Below are positions 20,720 through 30,462 of a DNA stretch of 64,000 nt, in pieces. Each line of letters begins with the position of its first letter. Position 1 is the stretch's first letter. The DNA is taken from positions 87,296,668 through 87,360,667 of the forward strand of contig NC_088203.1 of assembly GCF_037126465.1 (NCBI RefSeq), written 5' to 3'. The translations under genes and the position numbers were made by a program. The notes beneath the pieces are model-generated. The model searched no databases. It saw only the letters and a list, made by a program, of their open reading frames with translations, and had not been told where the DNA came from. Source of the DNA: Ornithodoros turicata. Taxonomy: Eukaryota; Arthropoda; Arachnida; Ixodida; Argasidae.

Positions 20720-21950
20720 TAATGCGACATAGCACATCGTGGTCCAATAGAAAGCCAACGACAGCCACAGGAACACACGAATATTCGATTGGAAATACAA
20801 AAGTAACTTCTGTAATCCTTGTAAAGCGTGGGTGTAATGTGTAAGTAATCCGTAAAAGGCTAACGAGATCCGAAAACAATCGTAGGATACAGGTGCTAGC
20901 TCTTATTATTTTTTTAAAATGTTTGTGCTTGTCACGCTCTCTTTTTCAGCCGTCGAGTCTTACTTATCCTATTAAATATTCCAAACGGGGGAAAAAATAA
21001 AAAAATAAAGAAGTTGCGCAGACATGCAAAGCAGGCGCTCAATTGCGGCATACATAGCCGGTGTACGAAAATGGGAAGTAGAGAACCACAAAGCAGACTA
21101 AGACCTGTACCAAGAACTGAGGACCTCGAGTGCTTGCTTCGTAAAACCCACTTAGCCGATAACAAGAAGCAGGCATTCTAATACAGCCACCTGGGTCTTC
21201 GCACAGTCCTCGAATTTCCCGTTGCCTTTTCTCTTTTTTTTGTATTTAATTTTTCATACGGTAAGGCTGCGCGAATATGGTTAGCTTCACGAAAAGAATT
21301 CGAGGAGAAAAATAAAATGGCAATAAATAGCATAAATATATTTCATAACTGGGAAGAACCCCTGTGCGTTGCGAGTCGTGTAAGCGTAAACTCGCATTTT
21401 GTAGAATTTTCTGTTTGCATGCTTCTACATTTATAGCAACTTGGCAGCGACCATTTTATTGTGAGGACGCCTTGTTCGAAACAAAGTCGAAACGTTGCAT
21501 TTTTTTCATTCGAATGCAGCGGTCGTGTCCAGCATATAGGAGAAAACAAGGGTTGGGAGCGAACGGTGCACATAACGGGCGAACTGTTTCTAAGTGCAGA
21601 CGTCTTACATTTAGGCGCACGTTTGTGACTTTTGTAATATTTATAAGCATTTTATAACGGCATTTCCTGGGCGTGTGCTCTACAGGGTTTTATCCGTTAC
21701 AGATATTTTTGAAAAGAGGTGGGAGAGTAGCACTGGTTCCATTTTTGCGAGTAGCTGATAGGCGGCCAGGCGGATCTCCCATGGGAGGGAGCATGTAATC
21801 TAGTGGACGGCTAATCAGCTAACATTAATTAATCAACTTATGAATTAGTTGTTTTCTGGGAAATGCGAGATAGCAGAATTGGAGCCAGTCAATATTCAGA
21901 TGCATCGTCCTTATTATTTAGGCACCCTGAGTAGCGAACGTGCTTTGAGA
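20720..21950. other. unassigned DNA
   Basis: No recognisable gene or element. The minus-strand frames at 20932-21165 and 21343-21650 have no motif I can name. Confidence 0.4.
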
Positions 21951-21959
21951 TATACTACT

Positions 21960-22527
21960 TATTATAATTCGGGGCTTTACGTCGCGAAACAACAACTTTA
22001 TTATGAGATGATGACTGGGGACATTCATCGCCAGGGTCGATATTCTACCCCATTGCTGGTGGTGATGCGGGGAATGAAATAATGAGCCCCTTCACAATAT
22101 GGATCGAAGCTCTATGGTGTCCAGAAAGGTGAAGAGAGCCTTGAGGGCATAGCGTTGGTGTGCTGGATGTGGGCAGGGACCAAGCAGTTTTGTGTGAGAG
22201 AGAGGGGGGGGGGAGAGTCTAGCTCATTAAGGGATCGGGAGAGTACGGTTCGCGAAAGTTGGTAGTGCGGGTAACGGAGAAGAATGTGCTCTAGATCTTC
22301 AACAGCACCGCAGTGGGGAGAGTCAACTTGCCTCAAGCGGTACCGCCACTGTGCTGTGAAAGCCACATCGAGGCGCATTCGATGAACTAATGCGGCATCT
22401 CGACGAGAGGTACGTCGAGGCATGCGGAAACCGAGCGCGGGATCAGCTCTGCTCAGCATGGGTGGGGGTGGGGTGGAGAATGGACCGACGATCTCCTCTC
22501 AGCAGTGTAATACGCGTCCGTCGCCGA
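21960..22527 (-). mobile_element. LINE 3' end, second copy of the 110-1010 family
   Basis: On the minus strand it encodes ALVHRMRLDVAFTAQWRYRL then HCGAVEDLEHILLRYPHY, the C-terminal zinc-knuckle motif, up to a stop near 22112. A 3' UTR follows, with the same blocks as the 110-400 region (CATCGCCAG, GCGATATTC/GTCGATATTC, ATTGCTGG). The alignment to the first copy continues up to 22527 (CTCCTCTCAGCAGTG, CGTCCGTC) and stops exactly where the perfect palindrome begins. It has an internal deletion of about 60 bp relative to the first copy. Confidence 0.8.
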
Positions 22528-22600
22528 CACCATTTCAGCTGAAGAACAACCCAGGTCCGCCGTCAAATCGGACCTGGGTTGTTCTTCAGCTGAAATGGTG
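22528..22600. repeat. perfect 32-bp inverted repeat, 9-nt loop, at a LINE/gypsy junction
   Basis: Arms 22528-22559 and 22569-22600 are perfectly complementary (the right arm begins CGGACCTGGGTTGTTC). The right arm is in-frame gypsy integrase sequence (SDLGCSSAEMV), so the left arm is an inverted duplicate of it joined to the LINE fragment. See findings. Confidence 0.95.
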
Positions 22601-23090
22601 TACGGATCCCCTCTGCACCTTCCTGCCGAAGTGTTCGCCCATACATCAGCCCCACTTTCTGATCCGTCCACGTTCATCACAGACCTCTGTCACGCTTTCT
22701 CTACACTTCAATTAACGCCCACGCGTACTTGATCTGCAAAGCCTCCTTTCATACCTGCCGAGCTACATACCACATCACATGACTTCCTGCGTACCGACAA
22801 ACTTCGTCGCTCCTTAGAGCCTCTTTATACCGGCCCTTATAAGGTCCTCCGGCGATCCCCTAAGACGTATATACTCGACATCCGTGGACGACCAGAATCC
22901 GTCTCCATCGACCGCCTTAAACCCGCGTTCCTCGATCAACATCCCGGAGGCGCCACTTCTCCCGGACGTCGACCCCACCTCCCTCTCCCGCCCTTCTGCC
23001 CGTCCGCCTCCCAAAACAGTTTCATGGTCCTCACCGCTCACCAACTATCCCCTACGTTCCTCCGGAACTCCGAAGAGGGGGGGGGGGGGG
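22568..23090 (+). pseudogene. Ty3/gypsy integrase C-terminus and polypurine tract, truncated
   Basis: One plus-strand frame, with a single TGA, encodes SDLGCSSAEMVYGSPLHLPA, then a linker, then TSHDFLRTDKLRRSLEPLY, TGPYKVLRRSPKTYILDIRG and RPESVSIDRLKPAFLDQ. The (Y/D)GPYKVL...K(T)YxLDIxG...VSIDRLKPA block is the C-terminal GPY/F module of Ty3/gypsy integrases, which binds DNA during integration. The frame runs on through a Pro-rich tail, and GAAGAGGGGGGGGGG at about 23074-23090 sits where a polypurine tract should precede the 3' LTR. Protease, reverse transcriptase and most of integrase are absent. Confidence 0.85.
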
Positions 23091-23330
23091 CACTTGTGGT
23101 GCAGGCAGAAGTCGATGACCGTCGTCTGTCACCTTTGCTCGCGAGACAACTGTGATCCCTCGAGATATAAATTATTTCGCTATGCAAATGATCCTAAACC
23201 GGGAGTACGCACTTTTCGAGTGCAGAAAGAGCGGCAGGCATCCACGTGAGAGGGCCACATGCTTTGGAGCGATGCAGCTGATTGGAGCAGGCTCTAATCT
23301 GTTGGCCAGGTAGACCGCTCTCCGACGCCA
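23091..23330. mobile_element. possible LTR start running into a mariner-like MITE fragment
   Basis: About 75 bp after the polypurine tract may be the start of a 3' LTR (inference). From about 23175 the text (GCTATGCAAATGATCC, GAGGGCCACATGCTTTGG, GATTGGAGCAGG) matches the interior of the MITE family at 26.3, 38.8 and 40.5 kb. Confidence 0.45.
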
Positions 23331-23332
23331 GC

Positions 23333-23580
23333 TCGCGTGGCTCAGTTGTTAGCCCGCTGGCCACGTCACGTCGAGACTAGGAGGTTCCCGGGTTCGTATC
23401 CCGGTGCCGGCTGTCCTGCCTGGGTTTTTCCTCAGACTCTGCACAGTGCCCTTAGAAGTCGCCCCAGGACGCACGCCCCCCCCCCCCCCCCCCCCGGAGC
23501 GTTAGTCTTGACGTTGCCCACCTCTCTGAGGCCGACAACAGCGAGCTCTTTCAGCGTATATAGCTCTTTCACCACCACCT
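23333..23580 (+). mobile_element. full-length tRNA-derived SINE, tail type B
   Basis: The head has an A box (TGGCTCAGTTGTTAGCCCG) and a B box (GGTTCGTATCC) at tRNA-like spacing, so an internal Pol III promoter is plausibly intact. The common body follows (GTGCCGGCTGTCCTGCC, GGGTTTTTCCTCAG, GTCGCCCCAGGACGCACG), then a C run and the type B tail (GACGTTGCCCACCTCTCTGA, GGCCGACAACAGCGAGC), ending in ACCACCACC. Confidence 0.85.
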
Positions 23581-23589
23581 AGATCCACT

Positions 23590-23890
23590 AAATAAGGGTA
23601 CAGAGTATCGCATTCCTCTTCCGCGCCGGAGCCGCCGTTCAGTGTCCTCGATTGGGCCGATCGTGTCACGTGGTTTCTCCTTCCAAGAACGCGCCGTCCA
23701 TGTTGAGGTCCCCTCCGTCCAAAACCGGTTTCTTCGGTTGTGAGTCGGCTCGACTGCGCGCTGTTCTCCGGTGGAGAAGGGTGAGATTGGCGTCCCATTG
23801 CTAGGCGACGCAGCCGCGCCTGACTCAAGATGGCGGTCTCGCTCGCCGGCGTGGGTCGCTACTTTGCTCCCGCCACCCAGATAAGGCATA
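23590..23890. other. G+C-rich unassigned block
   Basis: CpG-containing stretch between a SINE and A+T-rich DNA. It could be the remainder of the gypsy LTR split by the MITE and SINE insertions, or a host fragment. The minus strand is open for 106 codons without recognisable motifs. Confidence 0.3.
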
Positions 23891-24970
23891 AGGATAATAT
23901 AAGATAGGTATATTTGAGCGGGTAAAAATAAGTACAGGGAAGCGATAATAAGCTAAATTACACATACTACTTTTAAGGGAACAATCTCAGGACGAGAGAA
24001 GCCCGGTATTTCCAACAGATACTGTTCTTCTGTTTGAAACATCGGTTCGCATACCGCTTCCCTGGACTTTCTACCTTTCTAAATTACCCGTATACCATAA
24101 ATTATACCCGTATACCATTGGTTGCGCACCCATAAACACGTAGCGAGATCATGCTAGTGTAGGCTCACTAGTCCACTCAAGTTAGTCCATAGTATAAAGA
24201 TGTTATTGCACGATACATACAAAAAAAGAAAACTCTAAGGACCGGTTCACATCAGCCCGGTAATGCCGGTGGTGTCGACCATTTAAGTAATGCTGCTTCG
24301 AACATTAAGTATTGCTTGTTGTTGCTCCAGAAATTAGCGCTAATGTGCCCTAACAATAAAACAAATTGGCCTTGTGGTGCTTGCTCAACGAAAATGTGGC
24401 GTCCATGTTGCAATACTGGAAGGCGCTAGCACAGGCATGTTTTCGTTAGATTGAACTCGTGGGGTCCATCCCTTGGGCCATTTCGGTGTCACTACCCCGA
24501 GATCGGCACACGCAGAAGAGCACTAGAGCTGCTCAGGATCCTTCCGAGAATGTTTCTGTGTATCCCTTCTTCCTAGGATTAGATGCCTCTCGCGAGAACC
24601 CGCTGGAAGGACGGCTAAAACAGAATCACATTTTTTGTCTTTACTTCTTTAGGAGGAATCGAGCGCTTCTTACGCATTCTGGAGTTGGAGAGGAAACAGG
24701 TGTTTGCTCAGCGTAAAGATTACGCGTCATGTACGCGATCCCTGTTTTGTGTACAAGTTCAATTACTCGGATTTATTGCGAATGTATGAGATGCAGGAAT
24801 CCTGCCCGAGGTATTGTCGGCTCAAGTGTTCTTGCGCTCGTTTGGTTCAACGAAATAAACGGAAAGAAAGGTGCGAGCGCGAGCTAATTCCAAGTCTACA
24901 AACTCCATCCAAAAGCAGGTGCCAAATCAACTCTAAGCCTCATGGAACAGCGAGTGGGTGAAAACATCCA
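23891..24970. other. unassigned DNA
   Basis: No gene recognised. ATACCCGTATACCAT is directly repeated near 24087-24120. Confidence 0.4.
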
Positions 24971-24975
24971 CTCCT

Positions 24976-25557
24976 TGGTGGTAGCTCCAAGGCCGTGCCA
25001 TAGACTGGGTGGTGGTGGGTTCGAATCCTACCGCCGCTGTGCTGTCTAAGACTAAGTTTTCCGGACACAGCTCGTCGGCCAGCAAGTCGGCCCAGGACGC
25101 ACACTAAAGCACTGCACTGGCCGCATTTTTAGGCCCAAGCCCGAAGTTTCTCGGCCCAAGCCTGGGCCGAGCACGCGAAAGTTTTAGGCTACCCGGCTGG
25201 GCCCAGCCCGGCCCACTGTATAAGGCTGTAAAATTTGACCGTGGCTAACTCAGAGAGGGGTAACATAGGCTTGAGTGTCCGACCTAGGCCCGGCATTTTG
25301 CGGACGTGGGCCCGGCCCGGACTCATAATCGTCAAATCCAAGCCCAGCCCAGGCTCACAAATTGAAAACTGTACCCGGCCCACGGGCCGGGCCGGGCTCT
25401 GGTTTTCGGGTAAGCTCCAGCCCGTGCTCTCACGCGCACTAACCCCCCCCCCCACACACACACACACAAACACACACGCTCCATCCTGCTGTCCTCTCTC
25501 CATCTGTCCACGTCGCTGATAGCGACGGTTGCTTTGCGGCGCTAAAACGGAATAAAT
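24976..25557 (+). mobile_element. SINE (type A tail) split by a GGCCCG-rich insertion
   Basis: The left part (24976-25107) has the B box GGTTCGAATCCTACC and the body to CCCAGGACGCACACTAA. The right part (25433-25557) resumes with CGCGCACTAACCCCC, CTCTCTCCATCTGTCCACG and GCTTTGCGGCGCTAA. Removing 25108-25432 restores the type A SINE order. Confidence 0.85.
25108..25432. mobile_element. GGCCCG-rich repeat inserted in a SINE, with a 10-bp target duplication
   Basis: The 325-bp block is flanked by CGCACACTAA (25098-25107) and CGCGCACTAA (25433-25442), a 10-bp duplication with one mismatch. It contains many GGCCCRRCCC words, and its two halves read partly as inverted copies (AGGCCCAAGCCCG on the left, CGGGCCGGGCCGGGC on the right). 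It begins GCACTGGCCGCATTTTTAGG, comparable to the block at 8075. No coding frame; class unknown. Confidence 0.7.
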
Positions 25558-25559
25558 AA

Positions 25560-26220
25560 ACCTCGTGAAAAAAAAAAAAAAGAGTCAGATTTAGTCGAGC
25601 GATTTTTTTTCAGCGTTTTTCTAGCAGCCGATGTCCAGCGAAACTGCAACTTTCGTTGTTCTCTGGATAAAGATGTGCTGGCCACCACAATGTCTTCACT
25701 CACCTTATATGGTACATCTTTTTCTGTGAAGAAATGTGTCCCCTATGGCGGTAGTCTATCATCGAGGCACTGTACCATTAGCGTGTTTTAGCGGTGACCG
25801 GAAGCGTTCTACCAGTAACGAGTCGACGGAGGAAGTCCGGAAAATCGAAACCCAGCAATATGTGATGTCAGCAGCCACTTCCAGGGAATAGCGCGATCCT
25901 CTTGCCGTGTCTTCGGTCGTGTTTTTCGCTCCGATATCTTCCGATCTTCCGTTTTAGTTGATCGCCATACAAAAATGATACGTCGAAAAAAAAAAAAAAA
26001 AGGGAAAAGGAAAGTTGTCAAATCAGAGGTTAGCAACGTGATGTCGGCCTGCTTCAAAAGGAATCGCGCTATGCGTGTGTCTTGATTTCGGAGCCGTTGA
26101 GTAACTAAGACCTCTGTCGTCCATTTTTGCGTCACCTCGGTGGGAGCTATAGTGTTACTTGTCACTAATAAAGGAAATATACGGCTCCGAGATTGTGTGT
26201 AAAGTAACAGTAAACAACAT
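25560..26220. other. unassigned DNA with poly-A/T runs
   Basis: A-rich runs at 25568-25582 and 25986-26001. The minus-strand frame of 118 codons (25809-26165) spans a homopolymer and lacks motifs. Confidence 0.4.
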
Positions 26221-26225
26221 TTATG

Positions 26226-26301
26226 GTATTTAAGGAAGAAAATGAGCTACTACGACAGTAAGGAAGAAAATGAGAAAATGCTCATTTTCTTCCTTAAATA
26301 C
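26226..26301. repeat. 22-bp perfect inverted repeat
   Basis: GTATTTAAGGAAGAAAATGA at 26226 and its exact complement ending at 26301 form 22-bp arms around a 32-nt spacer. A third, direct copy of AAGGAAGAAAATGAG lies in the spacer. It abuts a mariner-like MITE. Confidence 0.9.
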
Positions 26302-26309
26302 TTTACTGG

Positions 26310-26785
26310 CTTTGCACTGGGCTTTCGGTGGTGAGTCGCTCACCCTGATGGGAGGACATGAGGCCACGTGATTTCGAGCGATGGAGATGATTGGGGTAGG
26401 TGCCGATCTGCTGGCCAGATAAACCGTTTTCCGGCCAAGATAGGACCCCGTCGGCGTAGATGATGCGCTCTTGATGCGCGCATTTTCGGTACCGGCTCAT
26501 TTGCATATCAAAATTCGGCGATGGATATTGCACGGCGTGCGCTCTTTTCTGGATTTTTGAAAAATATAGTGGTTTTCAACGAGGATTGTCTTCCGTTGTG
26601 CTACTTCGCTTTTGCCTAAAATTCGCTAATTAAAGGATTTTAGGTCATTACTTAGCCAATAGTTACATACTCGCTTCCCGTGGATGTCCGCCTGGCCGTA
26701 TAACTGAATTGCAAAAACGATATCTGTGCTGCTCTCATAGCTTTTTTTTAATAAAAATTCTGTAAAGGATAAAAATAAACACCCT
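26310..26785. mobile_element. mariner-like MITE copy
   Basis: It carries the family blocks in order: GGCCACGTGATTTCGAGCGA, GATGATTGGGGTAGGTGCCG, GCTCATTTGCATATC, GATGTCCGCCTGGCCGTATA and ATAAAAATTCTGTAAAGGA, and ends ACACCCTGTATAT, the TIR also seen at 40.7 kb. The left terminus is degraded (CTCACCCTGATGGG near 26338 may be its remnant). The following 100 bp with GTTACAAGTAACTTTG words looks like the edge of another element. Confidence 0.7.
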
Positions 26786-26789
26786 GTAT

Positions 26790-27215
26790 ATAGTTACAGC
26801 TATAAGTTGCTTTTGTAGAAAAGTAACTAGTTGCTGTAACTATTGTTGTTGCAAAAAAGAACTAGATAGAGTTACAAGTAACTTTGTTACTATACCCAAG
26901 ACTGATCGAAAGGGAGGTCTATTGATTGTCCGTAGACTTGCTTTTTCTTCGCTTGCGACAGAGCTTTGGAAGGGTCGATGCAGCGGCGTTGTCAACAGAA
27001 CCAATAAAGCACAGGAACTGACTAAGTCACGAACGCGAGACTGGTGCCGACAGATCGGCCTTGATTTTGTCCTCAAGAGAGCTATTAAAGAAAAGCAAAA
27101 TCCGGACGCAACCAAACTCACGAGAAATCGGAACGAATGGTCAGATCCAAATCCTCTATGCGTCTTTCAGCAGCATGTGCAGCAATCTTTCACTTAACAG
27201 TGCACGAATCATCGG
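26790..27215. other. unassigned DNA preceding the minisatellite
   Basis: A hAT-like AGTTACAAGTAACTTTG tract lies near 26870. The plus-strand frame 26922-27197 (91 codons) has no family features. Confidence 0.35.
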
Positions 27216-27217
27216 TG

Positions 27218-28890
27218 TAATGCGTGCGAACTCTCCTCACTTAGCGACACCTCGATATTGGAATCTCTGGTAGCCTGTTTAGGTAATGCGTGCCAACTCT
27301 ATCCTTGCTTAGAGACACCTCGACATTGGAATCTCTGGTAGCCTGTTTAGGTAATGCGTGTTTTAGGCAATGCGTATTTTAGGTAATGCGTGTCAGCTCT
27401 ATCCTTGCTTAGAGACACCTCGACATTAGAATCTCAGGTAGCCTGTTTAGGTAATGCGTGCCAACTCTATCCTTGCTTAGAGACACCTCGACATTGGAAT
27501 CTATGGTAGCCTGTTTAGGTAATGCGTATTTTAGGTAATGCGTGCCAACTCTATCCTTGCTTAGAGACACCTCGACATTGGAATCTCTGGTAGCCTGTTT
27601 AGGTAATGCGTATTTTAGGTAATGCGTGCCAACTCTATCCTTGCTTAGAGACACCTCGACATTAGAATCTCTGGTAGCCTGTTTAGGTAATGCGTGCCAA
27701 CTCTATCCTTGCTTAGAGACACCTCGACATTGGAATCTCTGGTTAGCCTGTTTAGGTAATGCGTATTTCAGGCAATGCGTGTTTAAGTAATGCGTGCGAA
27801 CTATATCGTTGCTTAGAGACACCTCGACATTAGAATCTCTGGTAGCCTGTTTAGGTAATGCGTATTTTAGGCAATGCGCGTTTAGAAAATGCGTGCGAAC
27901 TCTATCCTTGCTTAGAGACACCTCGACATTGGAATCTCTGGTAGCCTGTTTAGATAATGCGTATTTTAGGTAATGCGTGCCAACTCTATCCTTGCTTAGA
28001 GACATCTCGACATTGGAATCTCTGGTAGCCTGTTTAGGTAATGCGTGCCAACTCTATCCTTGCTTAGAGACACCTCGACATTGGAATCTCTGGTAGCCTG
28101 TTTAGGTAATGCGTGTTTTAGGTAATGCGTGTTTAGGTCATGCGTGCCCACTCTATCCTTGCTTAGAGACACCTCGACATTAGAATCTCTGGTAGCCTGT
28201 TTAGGTAATGCGTATTTTAGGCAATGCGTGTTTAGATAATGCGTGCGAACTCTATCCTTGCTTAGAGACACCTCGACATTAGAATCTCTGGTAGCCTGTT
28301 TAGGTAATGCGTATTTTAGGCAATGCGTGTTCAGATAATGCGTGCGAACTCTATCCTTGCTTAGAGACACCTCGACATTAGAATCTCTGGTAGCCTGTTT
28401 AGGTAATGCGTATTTTAGGCAATGCGTGTTTAGATAATGCGTGCGAACTCTATCCTTGCTTAGAGACACCTCGACATTGGAATCTCTGGTAGCCTGTTTA
28501 GGTAATGCGTATTTTAGGCAATGCGTGTTTAGATAATGCGTGCGAACTCTATCCTTGCTTAGAGACACCTCGACATTGGAATCTCTGGTAGCCTGTTTAG
28601 GTAATGCGTATTTTAGGCAATGCGTGTTTAGATAATGCGTGCGAACTCTATCCTTGCTTAGAGACACCTCGACATTGGAATCTCTGGTAGCCTGTTTAGG
28701 TAATGCGTATTTTAGGCAATGCGTGTTTAGATAATGCTTGCGAACTCTATGGTTGCTTAGAGACACCTCGACATTGGAATCCCTGGTAGCCTGTCTAGGT
28801 AATGCGTATTTTAGGTAATGCATGTCAACTCTATCCTTGCTTAGAGACTCATCGACATTGGAATCTCTGAATAATGGTACCCTGTTAGGG
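27218..28890. repeat. minisatellite, 66-101-bp units with a homogenised 99-bp form
   Basis: About nineteen copies of the core GAGACACCTCGACATTRGAA lie in tandem. Core-to-core spacing is about 66-70, 86-87 or 97-101 bp. The classes differ by zero, one or two extra copies of a 15-16-bp sub-repeat (RTTTAGGTAATGCGT type). From about 28165 to 28760 six consecutive units are exactly 99 bp and nearly identical, showing recent homogenisation. Because 99 is a multiple of three and one minus-strand frame lacks stops, 27996-28913 is open for 305 codons with 33-residue repeats. I treat that as a by-product rather than a gene. Confidence 0.95.
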
Positions 28891-28919
28891 ACTTTGACTC
28901 GATACGAGTGCATTTGAGG

Positions 28920-29635
28920 GTCATTTCCTATAGGTATAGGCTACTTGGAAAACGTCCAATGTTTTGCACTTTTCTCTCATGCTTCCCTTTCTGCTCAAAG
29001 TACACAAGGGAGAACAGACGACACACAAATTGTCTTCTCGAAAGGGCAGCATAGCTGTCGCAACGCAGACAGTTTGATGGGACCCAAGCGACAGCTGCAT
29101 TGCAACTATATGAAGGAATATCCACATTTCGAGGTGGAACTCCAATTTCTCGGAAAACACGTTTCGAGTATGGAGAAAAAAGTAGACAAACAAACTCCGA
29201 AAATCTGGAACTCTAGATATAGCATCCGTGCGCCGTGTTTGTTGGTGAGCTATGTAACACGAAGCCGCGCCGCATAACTTTTTATTCGCACGTTTTAACA
29301 TGGTAATTTCATTGCGTATGCGTGAGACTTCTTCTTTGACGTCTATTACATTTTAGGGGAGCAGTAGTGGGGGCCTACACAACAGTGAGCCAGAGCGTAC
29401 TTGAGGCCATCTGGAAACGACGGTGGCAAAAAATGACCCGCGTGGCACTCGGCTGTGACGCTACAAGGCGAACTGAAGATGTCTGTCCGCCTACCACACT
29501 GACCACGCCAACAGTATTTCGCCGCATTCTACAGATACCATGTCCCACTCCACCCAGCCCTTCTACTGGGTGACACTCCTCTTGTGACGTTTAATAATGT
29601 CATCCAATTTTTGACCATGTGTGGGTTAGTTAGTC
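28920..29635. other. unassigned DNA
   Basis: Opposed frames at 28921-29301 (126 codons, minus) and 28945-29277 (110, plus) overlap and have no known motif. The plus frame 29367-29573 has a vague LINE C-terminus look but no knuckle motif. Confidence 0.35.
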
Positions 29636-29639
29636 AGAT

Positions 29640-29960
29640 GTAGATGTTAAGTATTGCTCCGCTTTTATCCAATATCACCGAACTCCTCATGTAAATGTCT
29701 CATCCTGGATCACCTGATCGCTCACACTTGTAGATAGCTTTAACTGCCATACTCACTTGTTATCGTCATCCTCCTCCTCTCTCTTATCCTGGTCCATCTC
29801 ATCGCTCATACCTGTAGATAGCTTTTAACTACCACACACTCTCTCTCTCTCACATCATCATCATCTCTCACATACTCACCGTAGTTTTGGCGCTCTATGG
29901 CCTTTGTAGCCTTTATGCCATTAAACCCGTAATCTCTCTCTCTCTCTCTCACACACACTG
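29640..29960 (+). repeat. retroelement 3'-UTR-like region with duplicated block and (TC)n tail
   Basis: A block beginning TCCTGGATCACCTGATCGCT near 29702 recurs about 85 bp later with small changes; both run into TGTAGATAGCTTTAACT. The region then has ATGGCCTTTGTAGCCTTTAT and GCCATTAAACCCGTAA followed by (TC)n and CA repeats. The same AAACCC...(TC)n end appears at 12.07 and 49.12 kb. I read it as a LINE 3' end; the clade is uncertain. Confidence 0.45.
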
Positions 29961-30109
29961 ACCACCTTATCGTTATCGTCGTTGGGTGGTAATAGACGAT
30001 TTCAGAAAATCCCAGCGCTCCTTGCGCACGTATTGCTTCCTAGGCGTTTACTGGGGGGGGGGGGGAGAATCCTTCACGTTTCGATTTCGCTGACCTTGAC
30101 ACGTCGTGG

Positions 30110-30401
30110 ACAATAGACCTCTGGGTGTTTGTAAACAAATGACGTCGTACTGTTCGACAGCGCCACCAATTTGGTAGAGTTCAACTGCGCTGGCAGAGGC
30201 GAACGAGGTCGCGCCCGAAACGACAAGGTCTTGAGGGGATTACGGTGGTCCCTGAAAGGGACGTTCCGTCCTACTTTTATTTCAATAGGAGGCAGCGAAC
30301 AGGTGCCCATTTTTGGAACCCAGCCCTCCCCTTCCGATTTGTTTCGGTTTCAGCCTGTCTACCAACGTCATGATGACGTTGCTCGGGTAGAGGTCTATGG
30401 A
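30110..30401. mobile_element. MITE, ATAGACCTCT family
   Basis: It starts CAATAGACCTCTGGG and ends GGTAGAGGTCTATGG. The body includes TTTGTAAACAAATGACGTC, CAGCGCCACCAATTTGGTAG, GGTCGCGCCCGAAA, CCTGAAAGGGAC and ACCAACGTCATGATGACGTT. Two more copies form the inverted pair at 37205-37824. No coding frame of note. Confidence 0.75.
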
Positions 30402-30462
30402 CCGGTAGGGGAGAAATCGAAACAGTTTGGAGGCCACCCGGTTATTTCGTATTAGTAAGCTC

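Noticed and set aside
27218..28890. CRISPR array
   Set aside because: Units are directly abutting repeats without unique spacers, vary in length by sub-repeat number, and the genome is eukaryotic.
27996..28913. 305-codon minus-strand frame with 33-residue repeats as a repetitive protein gene
   Set aside because: It is fully explained by a minisatellite whose unit is a multiple of three; unit lengths elsewhere in the array break the frame, and no start context, signal or flanking exon supports translation.
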